31,893 bases of DNA from Actinomycetes bacterium (GTDB lineage: Bacteria > Actinomycetota > Actinomycetes > Mycobacteriales > Mycobacteriaceae), in assembly GCA_023417985.1 (NCBI GenBank), contig JAEZDV010000223.1, forward strand, positions 1-31,893, written 5' to 3'. The position numbers and the translations under genes were made by a program. Under the pieces are notes generated by a model. That model made no database searches, had not been told where the DNA came from, and saw only the letters and a program-made list of their open reading frames with translations. Shown here in pieces: positions 15,583 through 24,530 of this stretch (its first letter is position 1; every line of letters begins with the position of its first letter).

Positions 15583-16507
15583 TCCCACCGCTCCGCGCGT
15601 CCGCCACGGCACGCAATGCGGATGCGGTGAGTTCCGGATCGGCACCGTCGAGCCAATGGATGCGCGGATCGCGCCGGAACCACGAACGCTGGCGGCGGAC
15701 ATAGCGCCGCGTACCGATGAACGTGCGTTCCCGGGCGTGGGCGAGGTCGTATTCGCCGTCGAGATACTCGAGGACCTGGGCGTATCCGATTGCGCGGCGC
15801 GCCGTGACGCCGTCGCGCAACCCGTTCTCGAGCAGTGCTCGCACCTCGTCCACGAGTCCCTGCTCGAACATCTTGTCGGTACGTTCGGCGATACGCCGGT
15901 CCAGTTCCCCGGTGTCCCGGTCCACACCGAGAATCACGGTGTCCCATCGCGGTTCCCCGATGGTCGGTTGCGACGCAGCGAAGGGCAGTCCGGTGAGTTC
16001 GACGACTTCCAGCGCGCGCACCATCCGTCGGCCGTCGGTGGGCAGGATCGTCTCGGCCGCGACAGGATCGGCACGCCTCAGGGCCTCGTGCACCGCTGCG
16101 GGACCGCCCTCGTCGAGCACCGCTTCCCACTTGGCTCGAACCTGCGGGTCGGTCGCCGGGAACTGCCACTCATCCAGCAGGGCCTGCACGTACATCATCG
16201 ATCCGCCCACGACGAGGGGCACACGCCCACGAGCACGGATGTCCTCGATGTCGGCGGTCGCGGCACGCTGATAGCGCGCGACCGTCGCGGTCTCGGTGAT
16301 GTCGAGTACGTCGAGTTGGTGGTGCGGAATCCCGCGACGCTCCTGCACCGGGAGTTTCGCGGTTCCGATGTCCATTCCGCGGTACTGCTGCATGGCGTCG
16401 ATGTTGACGATCTCCCCGCCCAGCGCTTCGGCGAGGTCGAGGCCGAGATCCGATTTACCCGTCGCAGTGGGTCCGACGACGGCGATCGGGCGCATCTCGT
16501 CGGTCAC
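15566..16507 (-). CDS. miaA: tRNA dimethylallyltransferase
   Basis: Cytoplasmic enzyme of 313 aa that adds a dimethylallyl group to N6 of A37 in tRNAs reading UNN codons. The P-loop GPTATGKSDLG (12-22), the DAMQQYRGMDIGTAK segment (about 40-54), VGGSMMY and the C-terminal RRYVRRQRSWFRRD (tRNA binding) are all visible. The best start is GTG at 16507, in a GTGA overlap with the upstream stop; ATG at 16495 is an alternative. The last residues, SGGTPGTP, come from an 18-bp tandem repeat that also contains the stop. The partner MiaB is encoded about 3 kb away on the same strand. Confidence 0.95.
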   Translation of the reverse strand: MTDEMRPIAVVGPTATGKSDLGLDLAEALGGEIVNIDAMQQYRGMDIGTAKLPVQERRGIPHHQLDVLDITETATVARYQRAATADIEDIRARGRVPLVVGGSMMYVQALLDEWQFPATDPQVRAKWEAVLDEGGPAAVHEALRRADPVAAETILPTDGRRMVRALEVVELTGLPFAASQPTIGEPRWDTVILGVDRDTGELDRRIAERTDKMFEQGLVDEVRALLENGLRDGVTARRAIGYAQVLEYLDGEYDLAHARERTFIGTRRYVRRQRSWFRRDPRIHWLDGADPELTASALRAVADARSGGTPGTP

Positions 16508-17217
16508 GGACACCACATCCCCGCGTGGTAGCCGACGCCGTACGGCGCTGCGCTGTAGGTGACGGTCGCGGAGTCCGGTGGCACGGTGAACGCCCCGGCG
16601 AGCGTCTGCCACGCCGCGCGCCCGGCGAGCCGGATCTCCGAACACAGCCCGGGGTCGAGGGCGAGAAGTGCCTCCGGATCACCTGCCGTCAGAGCTTCCG
16701 CAAGACCCGTGTCGACGGTTCCGGACCTTGGGTCGAAGGCACCCGGAGCCTTCGCCGTAAGGGTGGCGGGGCCGTCCGCGACGACGAGCAGGGCCCGCGG
16801 GGCGGAGTCGGCATCGAGACGCTCGCGCAGCTTTTCACCCAGATTCACGCAGGTTCCGGGGTCGGTGTCCTCGGCGAGGACGTGCACCTCGACCGACGTG
16901 CGCGGAGCGGCCAGGTCCCGCATCCATCCGGCCACGAGGGCAGCGAGAGGCAGTTCCGGGTCGGGTTCGCCCGCGGCGCCGGGTCCCAGTGCGACCGGAA
17001 CGTCGGCGCCGTATCCCCGGAAGGTGCCGCGCGTCGTGGCGGGGATCTCGGAGGCGATGTCTCCGGTGCCCACGACGACCCAGTCGGTGGCCGCCGCGAG
17101 CTGTCGGGCGATGTCGAGCACGGCCCGCCGCAACTCGTCGGTTTCGGCCACGGCGAGACCGTTGAGCTCCGGAACGAGCAACGGTGGGGAGGGCACGAAC
17201 GCCCCGGCGATGAACAC
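16504..17217 (-). CDS. Rv2728c-like protein, class III extradiol dioxygenase subunit B-like
   Basis: Protein of 237 aa resembling M. tuberculosis Rv2728c, conserved beside miaA in this order. The pattern FVPSPPLLVPEL near the N-terminus, WVVVGTGD (about 48-55) and GVGYHAGMWCP at the end fits the LigB/Memo-like class III extradiol dioxygenase fold as these proteins are usually annotated. I see no convincing metal-binding histidine pair in the expected places, so catalysis is doubtful. The start is GTG at 17217, chosen by similarity because no strong ribosome site is visible. It is the first gene of the miaA-dapF-hflX operon and diverges from the DUF349 gene across 152 bp. Confidence 0.8.
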   Translation of the reverse strand: MFIAGAFVPSPPLLVPELNGLAVAETDELRRAVLDIARQLAAATDWVVVGTGDIASEIPATTRGTFRGYGADVPVALGPGAAGEPDPELPLAALVAGWMRDLAAPRTSVEVHVLAEDTDPGTCVNLGEKLRERLDADSAPRALLVVADGPATLTAKAPGAFDPRSGTVDTGLAEALTAGDPEALLALDPGLCSEIRLAGRAAWQTLAGAFTVPPDSATVTYSAAPYGVGYHAGMWCP

Positions 17218-17369
17218 ACCGGCAACCGTAGTCGACCGGACCGGGCGCCCTGCACAGCCACGACCTGTTTCAATAGGGGGCGGATGTGTGGTCACGGACT
17301 CCCGCGACCCGACCTGCGGTAGAGCGATGCGACCAGGCAGCCGTGCCGCGCGGCAGAGATGAGGTACTG

Positions 17370-18785
17370 ATGAGCGACCCGAACGCACAGGAATCGGCAG
17401 TGGAGCGGACGTCCGACGACGCACCCCGGCCCGGACCGCCCAAGCCCGGGGCCCCGCGACCCGGCCCGGTGAAGGCAGCAACGTCTGCCGGCGTGCACGC
17501 CGCCGACTCCCACCCGAAGCCGCACCCGGTCACATCCCAGAATCATCCGCACATGCTCTCGGTGCCCGCGAGCGATCCCAGCCGGTTCGGAAGGGTGGAC
17601 GAGGACGGCACCGCATGGGTCGTCACCGCCGACGGAGAACGATGCATCGGTTCCTGGCAGGCCGGTGACGCCGCCGAGGGGCTCGCCCACTTCGGGCGCC
17701 GGTACGACGATCTGGCCACGGAGGTGGCCATTCTCGAAACCCGTCTGGCGTCCGGAACCGGGGACGTCAAGAAGACCCGCGCGGCAGCCGAGGCGCTCGC
17801 CGAGGCTCTGCCCACCGCCGCGGTCATCGGGGATCTCGACGCTCTCTCCACGCGTCTGACGGAGATCATCACAGCTTCCGAGGAGGCCGAGGTCGCTGCC
17901 AAGCAGGAGAAGGAGCAGCAGCGCGCCGCGGCCACCGCACGGAAGGAAGCGCTGGCCGCCGAGGCCGAGGAGATCGGCGCCGAGTCCACGCAGTGGAAGG
18001 TCGCGGGCGACCGGCTCCGCGAGATCCTCGACGAGTGGAAGTCGATCCGCGGCGTCGACCGGAAGGTCGACGACGTCCTGTGGCGGCGATACTCCAAGGC
18101 CCGCGAAGCGTTCAACCGTCGTCGCGGTGCGCACTTCGCCGAACTCGATCGCGAACGCGCATCGGCGAAGAGCCGCAAGGAGGAACTCGTCGCGCGGGCC
18201 GAGGCGCTGCAGGATTCGACGGACTGGGGTGCGACGGCAGCCACCTTCCGCGATCTGCTCGCCGAGTGGAAGGCCGCGGGCCGTGCGCCGCGCGAAGCGG
18301 ACGACCAGCTGTGGAAGCGTTTCAAGGGCGCGCAGGACGTGTTCTTCGCGGCGCGCAACGACGCGAACGCGGAACGCGAAGCCGAGTTCGAGGAGAATGC
18401 ACGCGCCAAGGAGGCCCTCCTCGAGACCGCAGCGACGATCGATCCGTCCGCGGATGTCGATGCTGCGCGGGCGCAGTTGCGTGAGCTTCAGGACAAATGG
18501 GAAGCGATCGGCAAGGTTCCGCGCGAGCGCACCCACGATCTCGAAAGCCGGCTGCGGGCCATCGAGAAGCGCGTACGCGAGGCAGCCGACTCGGAGTGGC
18601 GCCGCACCGATCCCGAGGCACTGGCCCGTGCCGCCCAGTTCCGGGAGCGGGTGCAGCAGTTCGAGGAGCAGGCAGCAAAGGCCGCCGCGAACGGGCGCAC
18701 GAAGGAAGCCGAGCAGGCCCTCGCCCAGGCTTCGCAGTGGCGCGAATGGGCCGAGGCCGCCGAAGGCGCGGTCGGCGAACTCTGA
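17370..18785 (+). CDS. DUF349 domain protein, Rv2731-like
   Basis: Largely helical cytoplasmic protein of 471 aa. Residues 1-60 are Pro- and Ala-rich and probably disordered. A short beta region follows (RFGRVDEDGTAWVVTADGER, about 74-93). From about 120 to the end it is charged helix. At least three DUF349 units can be seen, each with a W-x(6-9)-W pattern: WKVAGDRLREILDEWKSI, WGATAATFRDLLAEWKAAG and ARAQLRELQDKWEAIGKVP. The family function is unknown. ATG at 17370 has GAGG 5 nt upstream. It stands alone on the plus strand, conserved here as in M. tuberculosis Rv2731, and ends at a strong hairpin. Confidence 0.88.
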   Translation: MSDPNAQESAVERTSDDAPRPGPPKPGAPRPGPVKAATSAGVHAADSHPKPHPVTSQNHPHMLSVPASDPSRFGRVDEDGTAWVVTADGERCIGSWQAGDAAEGLAHFGRRYDDLATEVAILETRLASGTGDVKKTRAAAEALAEALPTAAVIGDLDALSTRLTEIITASEEAEVAAKQEKEQQRAAATARKEALAAEAEEIGAESTQWKVAGDRLREILDEWKSIRGVDRKVDDVLWRRYSKAREAFNRRRGAHFAELDRERASAKSRKEELVARAEALQDSTDWGATAATFRDLLAEWKAAGRAPREADDQLWKRFKGAQDVFFAARNDANAEREAEFEENARAKEALLETAATIDPSADVDAARAQLRELQDKWEAIGKVPRERTHDLESRLRAIEKRVREAADSEWRRTDPEALARAAQFRERVQQFEEQAAKAAANGRTKEAEQALAQASQWREWAEAAEGAVGEL

Positions 18786-18804
18786 CGGCTGCGAACCGGC
18801 CACC

Positions 18805-18850
18805 CAGACGAGTGCCCCTCTCCGGATCCGGAGAGGGGCACCGTCGTCTG
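18805..18850. terminator. Strong bidirectional terminator hairpin
   Basis: A perfect 30-nt palindrome (18812-18841) is enclosed by CAGACGA (18805-18811) and TCGTCTG (18844-18850), giving about 20 bp of stem with a 2-nt bulge. It lies 20 nt after the DUF349 stop and 7 nt before the stop of the convergent membrane protein, so it can serve both. There is no U-tract, as is common in actinobacteria. Confidence 0.8.
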
Positions 18851-18856
18851 TAGGGA

Positions 18857-19402
18857 CTAGTTGTCGCGGAACAGCCGCGGACGGTCGTCTTCCGCAACGA
18901 CGCGCCGCAGGTCGCTCTCGGCCTCGAGTTGCGCGGACGTCCTCGCCCACACCACGCGTGCCCAGTGGAACACGATCACCATCATCGCGATCCAGCCCAG
19001 CACGATGCCGAAGCCCGGGCCGCCGGCCGTCGACTCGACCGGCAGCGTCTGACGCGTCCAGATCGACAACATCCCGAACACGAGGGTCACCGAGGAGCCT
19101 GCCAGCGTCACCCACGCCGCGACCCACCTGCGGGTGAGCAGGGCGAGGATGGAGCCGAGTGCGCCGAAGATCAGCGCGAACCACACGAACAGCCGGGACG
19201 GGAGAGCGATCTGCTCTGCCGCAGCGTCCGGAGCGAAGGCGAGCACCTCCCAGCCGTTCGCCGAACCCGCGTGCGGGAGAGCGAACGAGCCGAGCAGCAC
19301 GAGTACTGCAATCGCCACGAACATCGCGCGTGCACCGGGATCGATCTCTCTGGCAGCGTCGCGTTCGGCTGCCTCGAGGCCGGCACGAATCTCCTCGGTC
19401 AT
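18857..19402 (-). CDS. Rv2732c-like four-helix membrane protein
   Basis: Membrane protein of 181 aa with a charged cytoplasmic N-terminus (TEEIRAGLEAAERDAAREI) and four hydrophobic helices at about 25-45, 68-90, 93-114 and 128-148. A charged tail ends in RRVVAEDDRPRLFRDN. It matches M. tuberculosis Rv2732c in position and layout; the function is unknown. The start at 19402 overlaps the miaB stop (ATGA), so it is translationally coupled to miaB. A second in-frame ATG lies three codons upstream, at 19411. Confidence 0.82.
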   Translation of the reverse strand: MTEEIRAGLEAAERDAAREIDPGARAMFVAIAVLVLLGSFALPHAGSANGWEVLAFAPDAAAEQIALPSRLFVWFALIFGALGSILALLTRRWVAAWVTLAGSSVTLVFGMLSIWTRQTLPVESTAGGPGFGIVLGWIAMMVIVFHWARVVWARTSAQLEAESDLRRVVAEDDRPRLFRDN

Positions 19403-20928
19403 GAGTTGCATCCCATCTGGGTCGGGAGGGGGGCGGGCGCACCGATGGTCGGCAACCCGAGCCCCACGCCGATCGGCGGTGTCTTCGGGAGCTTGCCCTG
19501 CTCGAAGTGGTCTCCGGCCCGAGTGCGGCGGTGGGTGAGAATCGGATCGTCGGCGACGAGATGATGCGGTGCCGCCCCGGTCACGACCACGGTGATCACG
19601 TCGCCCGGACGGACCGCGGTGTCGATGTTTCCCTCGGGCCGGAAATGCACGAGCCGACCGTCGCGGGCTCGCCCGCTCATCCGCGCGGTCTCGGCGTTCT
19701 TGCGCCCTTCCCCGGCAGCGACGAGCAACTCCACCTCGGTGCCGACGAGTTCCCGGTTCGCCTCGAGCGTGATGCGCTCCTGGAGCGCGATGAGCCGCTC
19801 GTAGCGTTCCTGCACGACGGCCTTGGGAACCTGATCGTCCATCTCCGCGGCGGGCGTACCGGGACGCTTGGAGTACTGGAACGTGAACGCACTCGTGAAA
19901 CGGGCCTTCTCGACGACGTCGAGGGTCTCCTGGAAGTCCTCTTCCGTCTCGCCGGGGAAGCCGACGATGATGTCGGTGGTGATTGCGGCGTGCGGCATGG
20001 CGGCGCGGACCCGGTCGATGATGCCCAGGAAACGTTCCTTGCGGTACGACCGGCGCATGGCGCGCAGAATCCGGTCGCTCCCGGACTGCAACGGCATGTG
20101 CAACTGCGGGCAGACGTTCGGGGTCTGCGCCATCGCCTCGATGACGTCGTCGGTGAACTCGGCCGGGTGCGGCGAGGTGAAGCGGACGCGTTCGAGGCCC
20201 TCGATGTCTCCGCACGCGCGCAGCAGCGACGCGAAAGCACCACGGTCGCGGGGTTGTTCGGGATCGGCGAACGACCGACCGTAGGAATTGACGTTCTGGC
20301 CCAGCAACGTCACTTCGAGGACGCCTTCGCCGACGAGGGCTTCGACCTCCGCGAGGATGTCGCCGGGGCGACGGTCGACCTCCTTGCCGCGCAGCGACGG
20401 CACGATGCAGAACGTGCACGTGTTGTTGCAGCCGACGGAGATCGACACCCAGCCCGCATACGCCGACTCACGCTTGGCGGGCAGGGTCGACGGAAACGCC
20501 TCGAGGGACTCGAGGATCTCGACTTCCGCTGTGCGGTTGTGCCGCGCCCGCTCGAGCAGGGCGGGCAGGTTGCCGATGTTGTGCGTGCCGAAGACCACAT
20601 CGACCCATGGGGCCTTCTGGACGACGAGGCTGCGGTCCTTCTGGGCGAGGCAGCCACCGACGGCGATCTGCATGTCGGGGTTCTCGTCCTTGACGGGACG
20701 CAGATGACTGAGGTTGCCGTAGAGCTTGTTGTCGGCGTTCTCCCGCACAGCGCACGTGTTGAAAACCACCAGGTCGGGGTTGACCCCTGGGGTGGCGCGA
20801 TGAAAACCGGCGTCCTCGAGCAATCCGGACAGACGCTCGGAATCGTGCACGTTCATCTGGCAGCCGTACGTTCGGACTTCGTAGGTCCGGGCGGCGGCGC
20901 GGGGAACATTCTCGTCGATCAATGACAC
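19399..20928 (-). CDS. miaB: tRNA-2-methylthio-N6-dimethylallyladenosine synthase
   Basis: Radical-SAM methylthiotransferase of 509 aa that adds a methylthio group to the isopentenylated A37 made by MiaA. The N-terminal cluster-binding cysteines are C23 (YGCQMN), C59 (NTCAVRE) and C93 (GGCLAQ). The radical-SAM triad is C167, C171 and C174 in CNNTCTFC. A C-terminal TRAM domain follows (about 385-450), then a tail rich in Gly and Pro. The start is GTG at 20928, with TGAGA shortly upstream. It forms an operon with the coupled Rv2732c-like gene. Confidence 0.96.
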   Translation of the reverse strand: MSLIDENVPRAAARTYEVRTYGCQMNVHDSERLSGLLEDAGFHRATPGVNPDLVVFNTCAVRENADNKLYGNLSHLRPVKDENPDMQIAVGGCLAQKDRSLVVQKAPWVDVVFGTHNIGNLPALLERARHNRTAEVEILESLEAFPSTLPAKRESAYAGWVSISVGCNNTCTFCIVPSLRGKEVDRRPGDILAEVEALVGEGVLEVTLLGQNVNSYGRSFADPEQPRDRGAFASLLRACGDIEGLERVRFTSPHPAEFTDDVIEAMAQTPNVCPQLHMPLQSGSDRILRAMRRSYRKERFLGIIDRVRAAMPHAAITTDIIVGFPGETEEDFQETLDVVEKARFTSAFTFQYSKRPGTPAAEMDDQVPKAVVQERYERLIALQERITLEANRELVGTEVELLVAAGEGRKNAETARMSGRARDGRLVHFRPEGNIDTAVRPGDVITVVVTGAAPHHLVADDPILTHRRTRAGDHFEQGKLPKTPPIGVGLGLPTIGAPAPLPTQMGCNS

Positions 20929-21089
20929 GTCTCAGGGTAGCTCACGCACACGAGGGGGCCTCCTGCCGGTGACTCCGGCGGCGGACCTGCCGGTCTCTTT
21001 TCTACGGCAGCAGTAAATTTTCCGTGACGGCGGTCGCTCTGCGGCCCGAAATGCGAGGAATTGGGACTCCGACCACATAGGGTCACCCC

Positions 21090-21878
21090 ATGACATCAGC
21101 GGCAGCCGGGACGGAGAAGCCGTCCGACGAAGCGGACAGCACGACCCCGATGATCTCCCTCTCCCAGGTCGACAAGCACTTCGGCGACCTTCACGTGCTG
21201 CAGGACATCAACATCGAAGTACCCCGCGGGCAGGTAGTGATCGTGGTCGGGCCGTCCGGCTCGGGTAAATCCACGCTGTGCCGCACGATCAACCGGCTCG
21301 AACCGATCGACTCCGGCGAGATCCGGGTGGACGGCACCGTGCTTCCCGCCGAGGGCAAGGCACTGGCGAGGCTCCGCTCCGATGTCGGGATGGTCTTCCA
21401 GTCCTTCAACCTGTTCGCCCACAAGACGATCCTCCAGAACGTGACCCTCGGGCCCGTCAAGGTGCGGAAGATGAAGAAGGACGAAGCCCGCGAGGCTGCC
21501 CTGAAGCTCCTCGAACGCGTGGGTATCGCCAACCAGGCCGACAAGTACCCGGCGCAGTTGTCGGGCGGTCAGCAGCAGCGCGTCGCCATCGCGCGGGCGC
21601 TCGCCATGAACCCGAAGGTGATGCTCTTCGACGAGCCCACTTCGGCGCTCGATCCCGAAATGGTTCAGGAAGTCCTCGACGTCATGACCTCGCTGGCGAA
21701 GGAGGGCATGACGATGGTCGTCGTGACCCACGAGATGGGGTTCGCTCGCAAGGCCGGAGACCGGGTGTTGTTCATGGCGGACGGCCGGATCGTGGAAGAC
21801 ACCGACCCCGAGACGTTCTTCACCACCCCCAGCTCCGATCGCGCCAAGGACTTCCTCGGCAAGATCCTCAGCCATTGA
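21090..21878 (+). CDS. gluA: Glutamate ABC transporter ATP-binding protein
   Basis: ATPase of 262 aa that powers the GluBCD importer. Walker A is GPSGSGKST (54-62), the Q-loop VFQSFNLF, the signature LSGGQQQR (157-164), Walker B MLFDEP and H-loop VTHEMGF. The sequence from residue 21 is very close to C. glutamicum GluA as I remember it. The first 20 residues (MTSAAAGTEKPSDEADSTTP) are an extension; the start at 21090 is kept because the internal ATG lacks a ribosome site. First gene of gluABCD. TAAATT at 21014-21019 may be its -10 box. Confidence 0.94.
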   Translation: MTSAAAGTEKPSDEADSTTPMISLSQVDKHFGDLHVLQDINIEVPRGQVVIVVGPSGSGKSTLCRTINRLEPIDSGEIRVDGTVLPAEGKALARLRSDVGMVFQSFNLFAHKTILQNVTLGPVKVRKMKKDEAREAALKLLERVGIANQADKYPAQLSGGQQQRVAIARALAMNPKVMLFDEPTSALDPEMVQEVLDVMTSLAKEGMTMVVVTHEMGFARKAGDRVLFMADGRIVEDTDPETFFTTPSSDRAKDFLGKILSH

Positions 21879-21982
21879 TCGATCCCGTGTAGGCGCACCT
21901 GCCCTCCACGAGTTCTGCAACGCCGGTGCGGCGAAGTCCGCGCCGTTTTCCACCGCACGACACCCGCAACCGGAGGTACTCG

Positions 21983-22816
21983 ATGAAACTGTCCCGTTCG
22001 ATCCGCCTGGGCATCGGCATCCTCGCCGTTGCCGTCACCGCGACGGCCTGCGGCGGCGACGAGACGCGCAGCGTGTCGGATTCTGCCGAGAACGGCAACC
22101 TGACCGTCGGCATCAAGTTCGATCAGCCGGGACTCGGCCTGCGCAACCCCGACGGAACCTTCAGCGGTTTCGACGTCGAGGTCGCGAAGTACATCGCCGG
22201 CCAGCTCGGCGTCTCGGAAGAGAACATCGAGTTCAAGGAAGCCCCGTCCGCACAGCGCGAGACCCTCATCCAGAACGGTGAGGTCGACTACGTCGTGGCG
22301 ACCTACTCCATCACCGACGCCCGCAAGGAGAAGGTCGACTTCGCCGGCCCTTACTTCATCGCCGGCCAGTCGCTGCTGGTGCGCGAGGACAACACCGACA
22401 TCACCGGCCCCGAGTCGCTCAACGGTGGCAAGCGCCTCTGCTCGGTCGCAGGGTCGACCCCCGCGCAGAAGGTCAAGGACACCTACGCGCAGGACGTCCA
22501 GCTGCAGGAATTCGACACCTACTCCGCATGCGTCGAGGCGCTCCGGAACGGTGCCGTCGATGCGGTGACCACCGACGACATCATCCTCGCCGGCTACGCA
22601 GCCCAGAGCCCCGGCGACTTCAAGGTTGTCGGTGAGCCGTTCACCGAGGAGCGTTACGGCGTCGGCCTGGCCCTCGGCGACGACGATTCGCGTGCCGCGA
22701 TCAACGACGCGATCGAAGAGATGATCTCCAGCGGCGCATGGGAGTCTGCGTTCCAGGAGACGGTCGGCGCGTCGGGTTACCCGCTGCCCGCGCCGCCCAC
22801 GGTCGACAAGTACTGA
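21983..22816 (+). CDS. gluB: Glutamate-binding lipoprotein of the ABC transporter
   Basis: Extracytoplasmic solute-binding protein of 277 aa (SBP family 3). A lipoprotein signal ends at C23 (AVTATAC|GGDE), so it is anchored to the outer face of the membrane. The family 3 body shows LTVGIKFDQPGLG, FDVEVAKYIAGQLG, DYVVATYSITDARKEKVDFAGPYF (split here by description) and DAVTTDDIILAGYA. C162-like and C179-like cysteines (RLCSVAG and YSACVEALR) could form a disulfide. ATG at 21983 has GGAGG 8 nt upstream; the in-frame start at 21926 is not used. A stable hairpin follows before gluC. Confidence 0.94.
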   Translation: MKLSRSIRLGIGILAVAVTATACGGDETRSVSDSAENGNLTVGIKFDQPGLGLRNPDGTFSGFDVEVAKYIAGQLGVSEENIEFKEAPSAQRETLIQNGEVDYVVATYSITDARKEKVDFAGPYFIAGQSLLVREDNTDITGPESLNGGKRLCSVAGSTPAQKVKDTYAQDVQLQEFDTYSACVEALRNGAVDAVTTDDIILAGYAAQSPGDFKVVGEPFTEERYGVGLALGDDDSRAAINDAIEEMISSGAWESAFQETVGASGYPLPAPPTVDKY

Positions 22817-22868
22817 GTTACCCCGGCACCGGTCGATCCGGTTCCGGAAGTCCCCGCCGAAAGTGATC

Positions 22869-22906
22869 CCCGGCCGGCCCGCCGACAAAGTTGCGAGCCG
22901 GCCGGG
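22869..22906. terminator. Hairpin between gluB and gluC, possible partial terminator or mRNA-end protector
   Basis: CCCGGCCGGC (22869-22878) pairs perfectly with GCCGGCCGGG (22897-22906) around an 18-nt loop, with no U-tract. A hairpin placed between a binding-protein gene and permease genes fits differential expression of the binding protein, as known for other ABC operons. Confidence 0.5.
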
Positions 22907-22947
22907 ACACTCCGGCAACCGCCCTCCCCTCGATCCGGAGTAGACCT

Positions 22948-23628
22948 GTGGATCTGTTGAGCAAGTACGGAAGCCAGCTGCTCGATGCGTTCTGGACCAC
23001 GATCCAGTTGACCGTCGTGTCGGCGATCGGCGCGCTGATCCTCGGAACGATCCTCGCCGGCATGCGGGTTTCCCCCATCCCCGTCGCGAGAGCCCTCGGC
23101 GCCGCGTACGTAACGATCTTCCGTAACACGCCACTGACGCTGATCATCATTTTCTGCCTGTTCGGGTTGTCCCAGACACTCGGCGTCAGGCTTGCCTCGG
23201 AGTCCTCTCCGACGTTCCTCGTCGACAACAACTTTCGCCTGGCCGTGCTCGGTCTGACCGTGTACACCGCCGCGTTCGTCTGCGAATCCCTGCGCTCGGG
23301 TATCAACACCGTGTCCCTCGGCCAGTCCGAGGCGGGACGGTCCCTCGGCCTCACCTTCGGGCAGAATCTCCGGCTCATCGTGTTGCCCCAGGCATTTCGC
23401 GCCGTGATCGCGCCGCTGGGCTCGGTGCTGATCGCCCTGACGAAGAACTCGACCATCGCATCGGTGATCGGCGTCTCCGAGGCGTCGCTGCTGATGAAGA
23501 CGATGATCGAGAACGAGGCTGCGATCTTCGCGATCGGCGGCATCTTCGCACTCGGATTTGTGATCCTGACCCTCCCCACCGGCCTGCTCTTCGGCTGGCT
23601 GAGCAAGCGATTCGAGGTGGCACGATGA
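22948..23628 (+). CDS. gluC: Glutamate ABC transporter permease GluC
   Basis: Inner-membrane permease of 226 aa of the His/Glu/Gln/Arg type (HisM class), with about five helices. The permease motif that contacts the ATPase is SEAGRSLGLTFGQNLRLIVL (about 129-148), and RNTPLTL is the conserved N-terminal block. Alignment from memory with C. glutamicum GluC places the start at GTG 22948, which has GGAG 8 nt upstream; the in-frame extension to 22891 overlaps the intergenic hairpin. Its stop overlaps gluD (ATGA). Confidence 0.92.
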   Translation: MDLLSKYGSQLLDAFWTTIQLTVVSAIGALILGTILAGMRVSPIPVARALGAAYVTIFRNTPLTLIIIFCLFGLSQTLGVRLASESSPTFLVDNNFRLAVLGLTVYTAAFVCESLRSGINTVSLGQSEAGRSLGLTFGQNLRLIVLPQAFRAVIAPLGSVLIALTKNSTIASVIGVSEASLLMKTMIENEAAIFAIGGIFALGFVILTLPTGLLFGWLSKRFEVAR

Positions 23629-24527
23629 GTGCACGCGGAAGTGTTCTCTACGACGTGCCCGGGCCCCGCGCGACGGCGATCTACCGGATCCTGTCCGTGG
23701 TGGTGGTCGCGCTGCTGCTGCTCGCCGCGTGGTTCGTCTACCGGGCTCTCGATACCCAAGGCCAGCTCACCGCCGCGAAGTGGGAGCCGTTCCTCGAATC
23801 GAGCAGTTGGACAACCTATCTCCTGCCCGGCATCCGCGGCACCCTCATCGCCGCGGCCGCCTCGATCGTCCTGGCACTGGTTCTCGGTGCCGTGCTCGGC
23901 ATCGCACGCCTGTCGGACCACCGCTCGATCCGGATCATCTCGGGAACCATCGTCGAACTGTTCAGGGCCGTCCCCGTCCTGATCCTGATGATCTTCGCCT
24001 ACCAGGTCTTCGCCGAGTACCGCGTCTTCAAGTCGGACTATCTGGCACTCGCGGCAGTCATCACGGGCCTGACGCTCTACAACGGATCAGTGATCGCCGA
24101 GATCGTGCGCGCGGGGATCAACTCGCTTCCGCGCGGTCAGACGGAGGCCGCGTCCGCGATCGGGATGCGCAAGAACCAGATCATGCGGCTGATCCTGCTT
24201 CCGCAGGCCGTGACCGTGATGCTGCCGGCGATCGTGTCGCAGATGGTGATCGCACTGAAGGACTCCGCCCTCGGCTACCTCATCGGGTATGTCGAAGTGG
24301 TGCGGTCCGGGCAGCAACTCGGCGCGTTCTTCTCCAACTACCTGCCGTCGCTACTCGTGGTCGCGGCCATCATGATCGCCCTCAACAGTGCCCTGACGCA
24401 GTTCGCGACGCGCCTCGAGAAGCGCTTGCGATCCGGCCGCAACAAGAAGGGCCCGGTCCCCGCGGAAAGCCCGCAGGGTGTCCCGGTGCTGGCCACTCCG
24501 GGCATGGACATCACCGACAAGCGGTAG
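23625..24527 (+). CDS. gluD: Glutamate ABC transporter permease GluD
   Basis: Second permease subunit, 300 aa. An N-terminal helix (about 20-43) precedes a periplasmic stretch, then four or five further helices. The ATPase-contact motif is TEAASAIGMRKNQIMRLILL (about 171-190). FRAVPVLILM and NGSVIAEIVRAGINSLPRGQ are family blocks. The basic tail (RLEKRLRSGRNKKG) is cytoplasmic. It is coupled to gluC by ATGA. The gene ends 3 bp from the convergent recX stop with no terminator between, so the transcripts probably overlap. Confidence 0.93.
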   Translation: MSARGSVLYDVPGPRATAIYRILSVVVVALLLLAAWFVYRALDTQGQLTAAKWEPFLESSSWTTYLLPGIRGTLIAAAASIVLALVLGAVLGIARLSDHRSIRIISGTIVELFRAVPVLILMIFAYQVFAEYRVFKSDYLALAAVITGLTLYNGSVIAEIVRAGINSLPRGQTEAASAIGMRKNQIMRLILLPQAVTVMLPAIVSQMVIALKDSALGYLIGYVEVVRSGQQLGAFFSNYLPSLLVVAAIMIALNSALTQFATRLEKRLRSGRNKKGPVPAESPQGVPVLATPGMDITDKR

Positions 24528-24530
24528 ATC

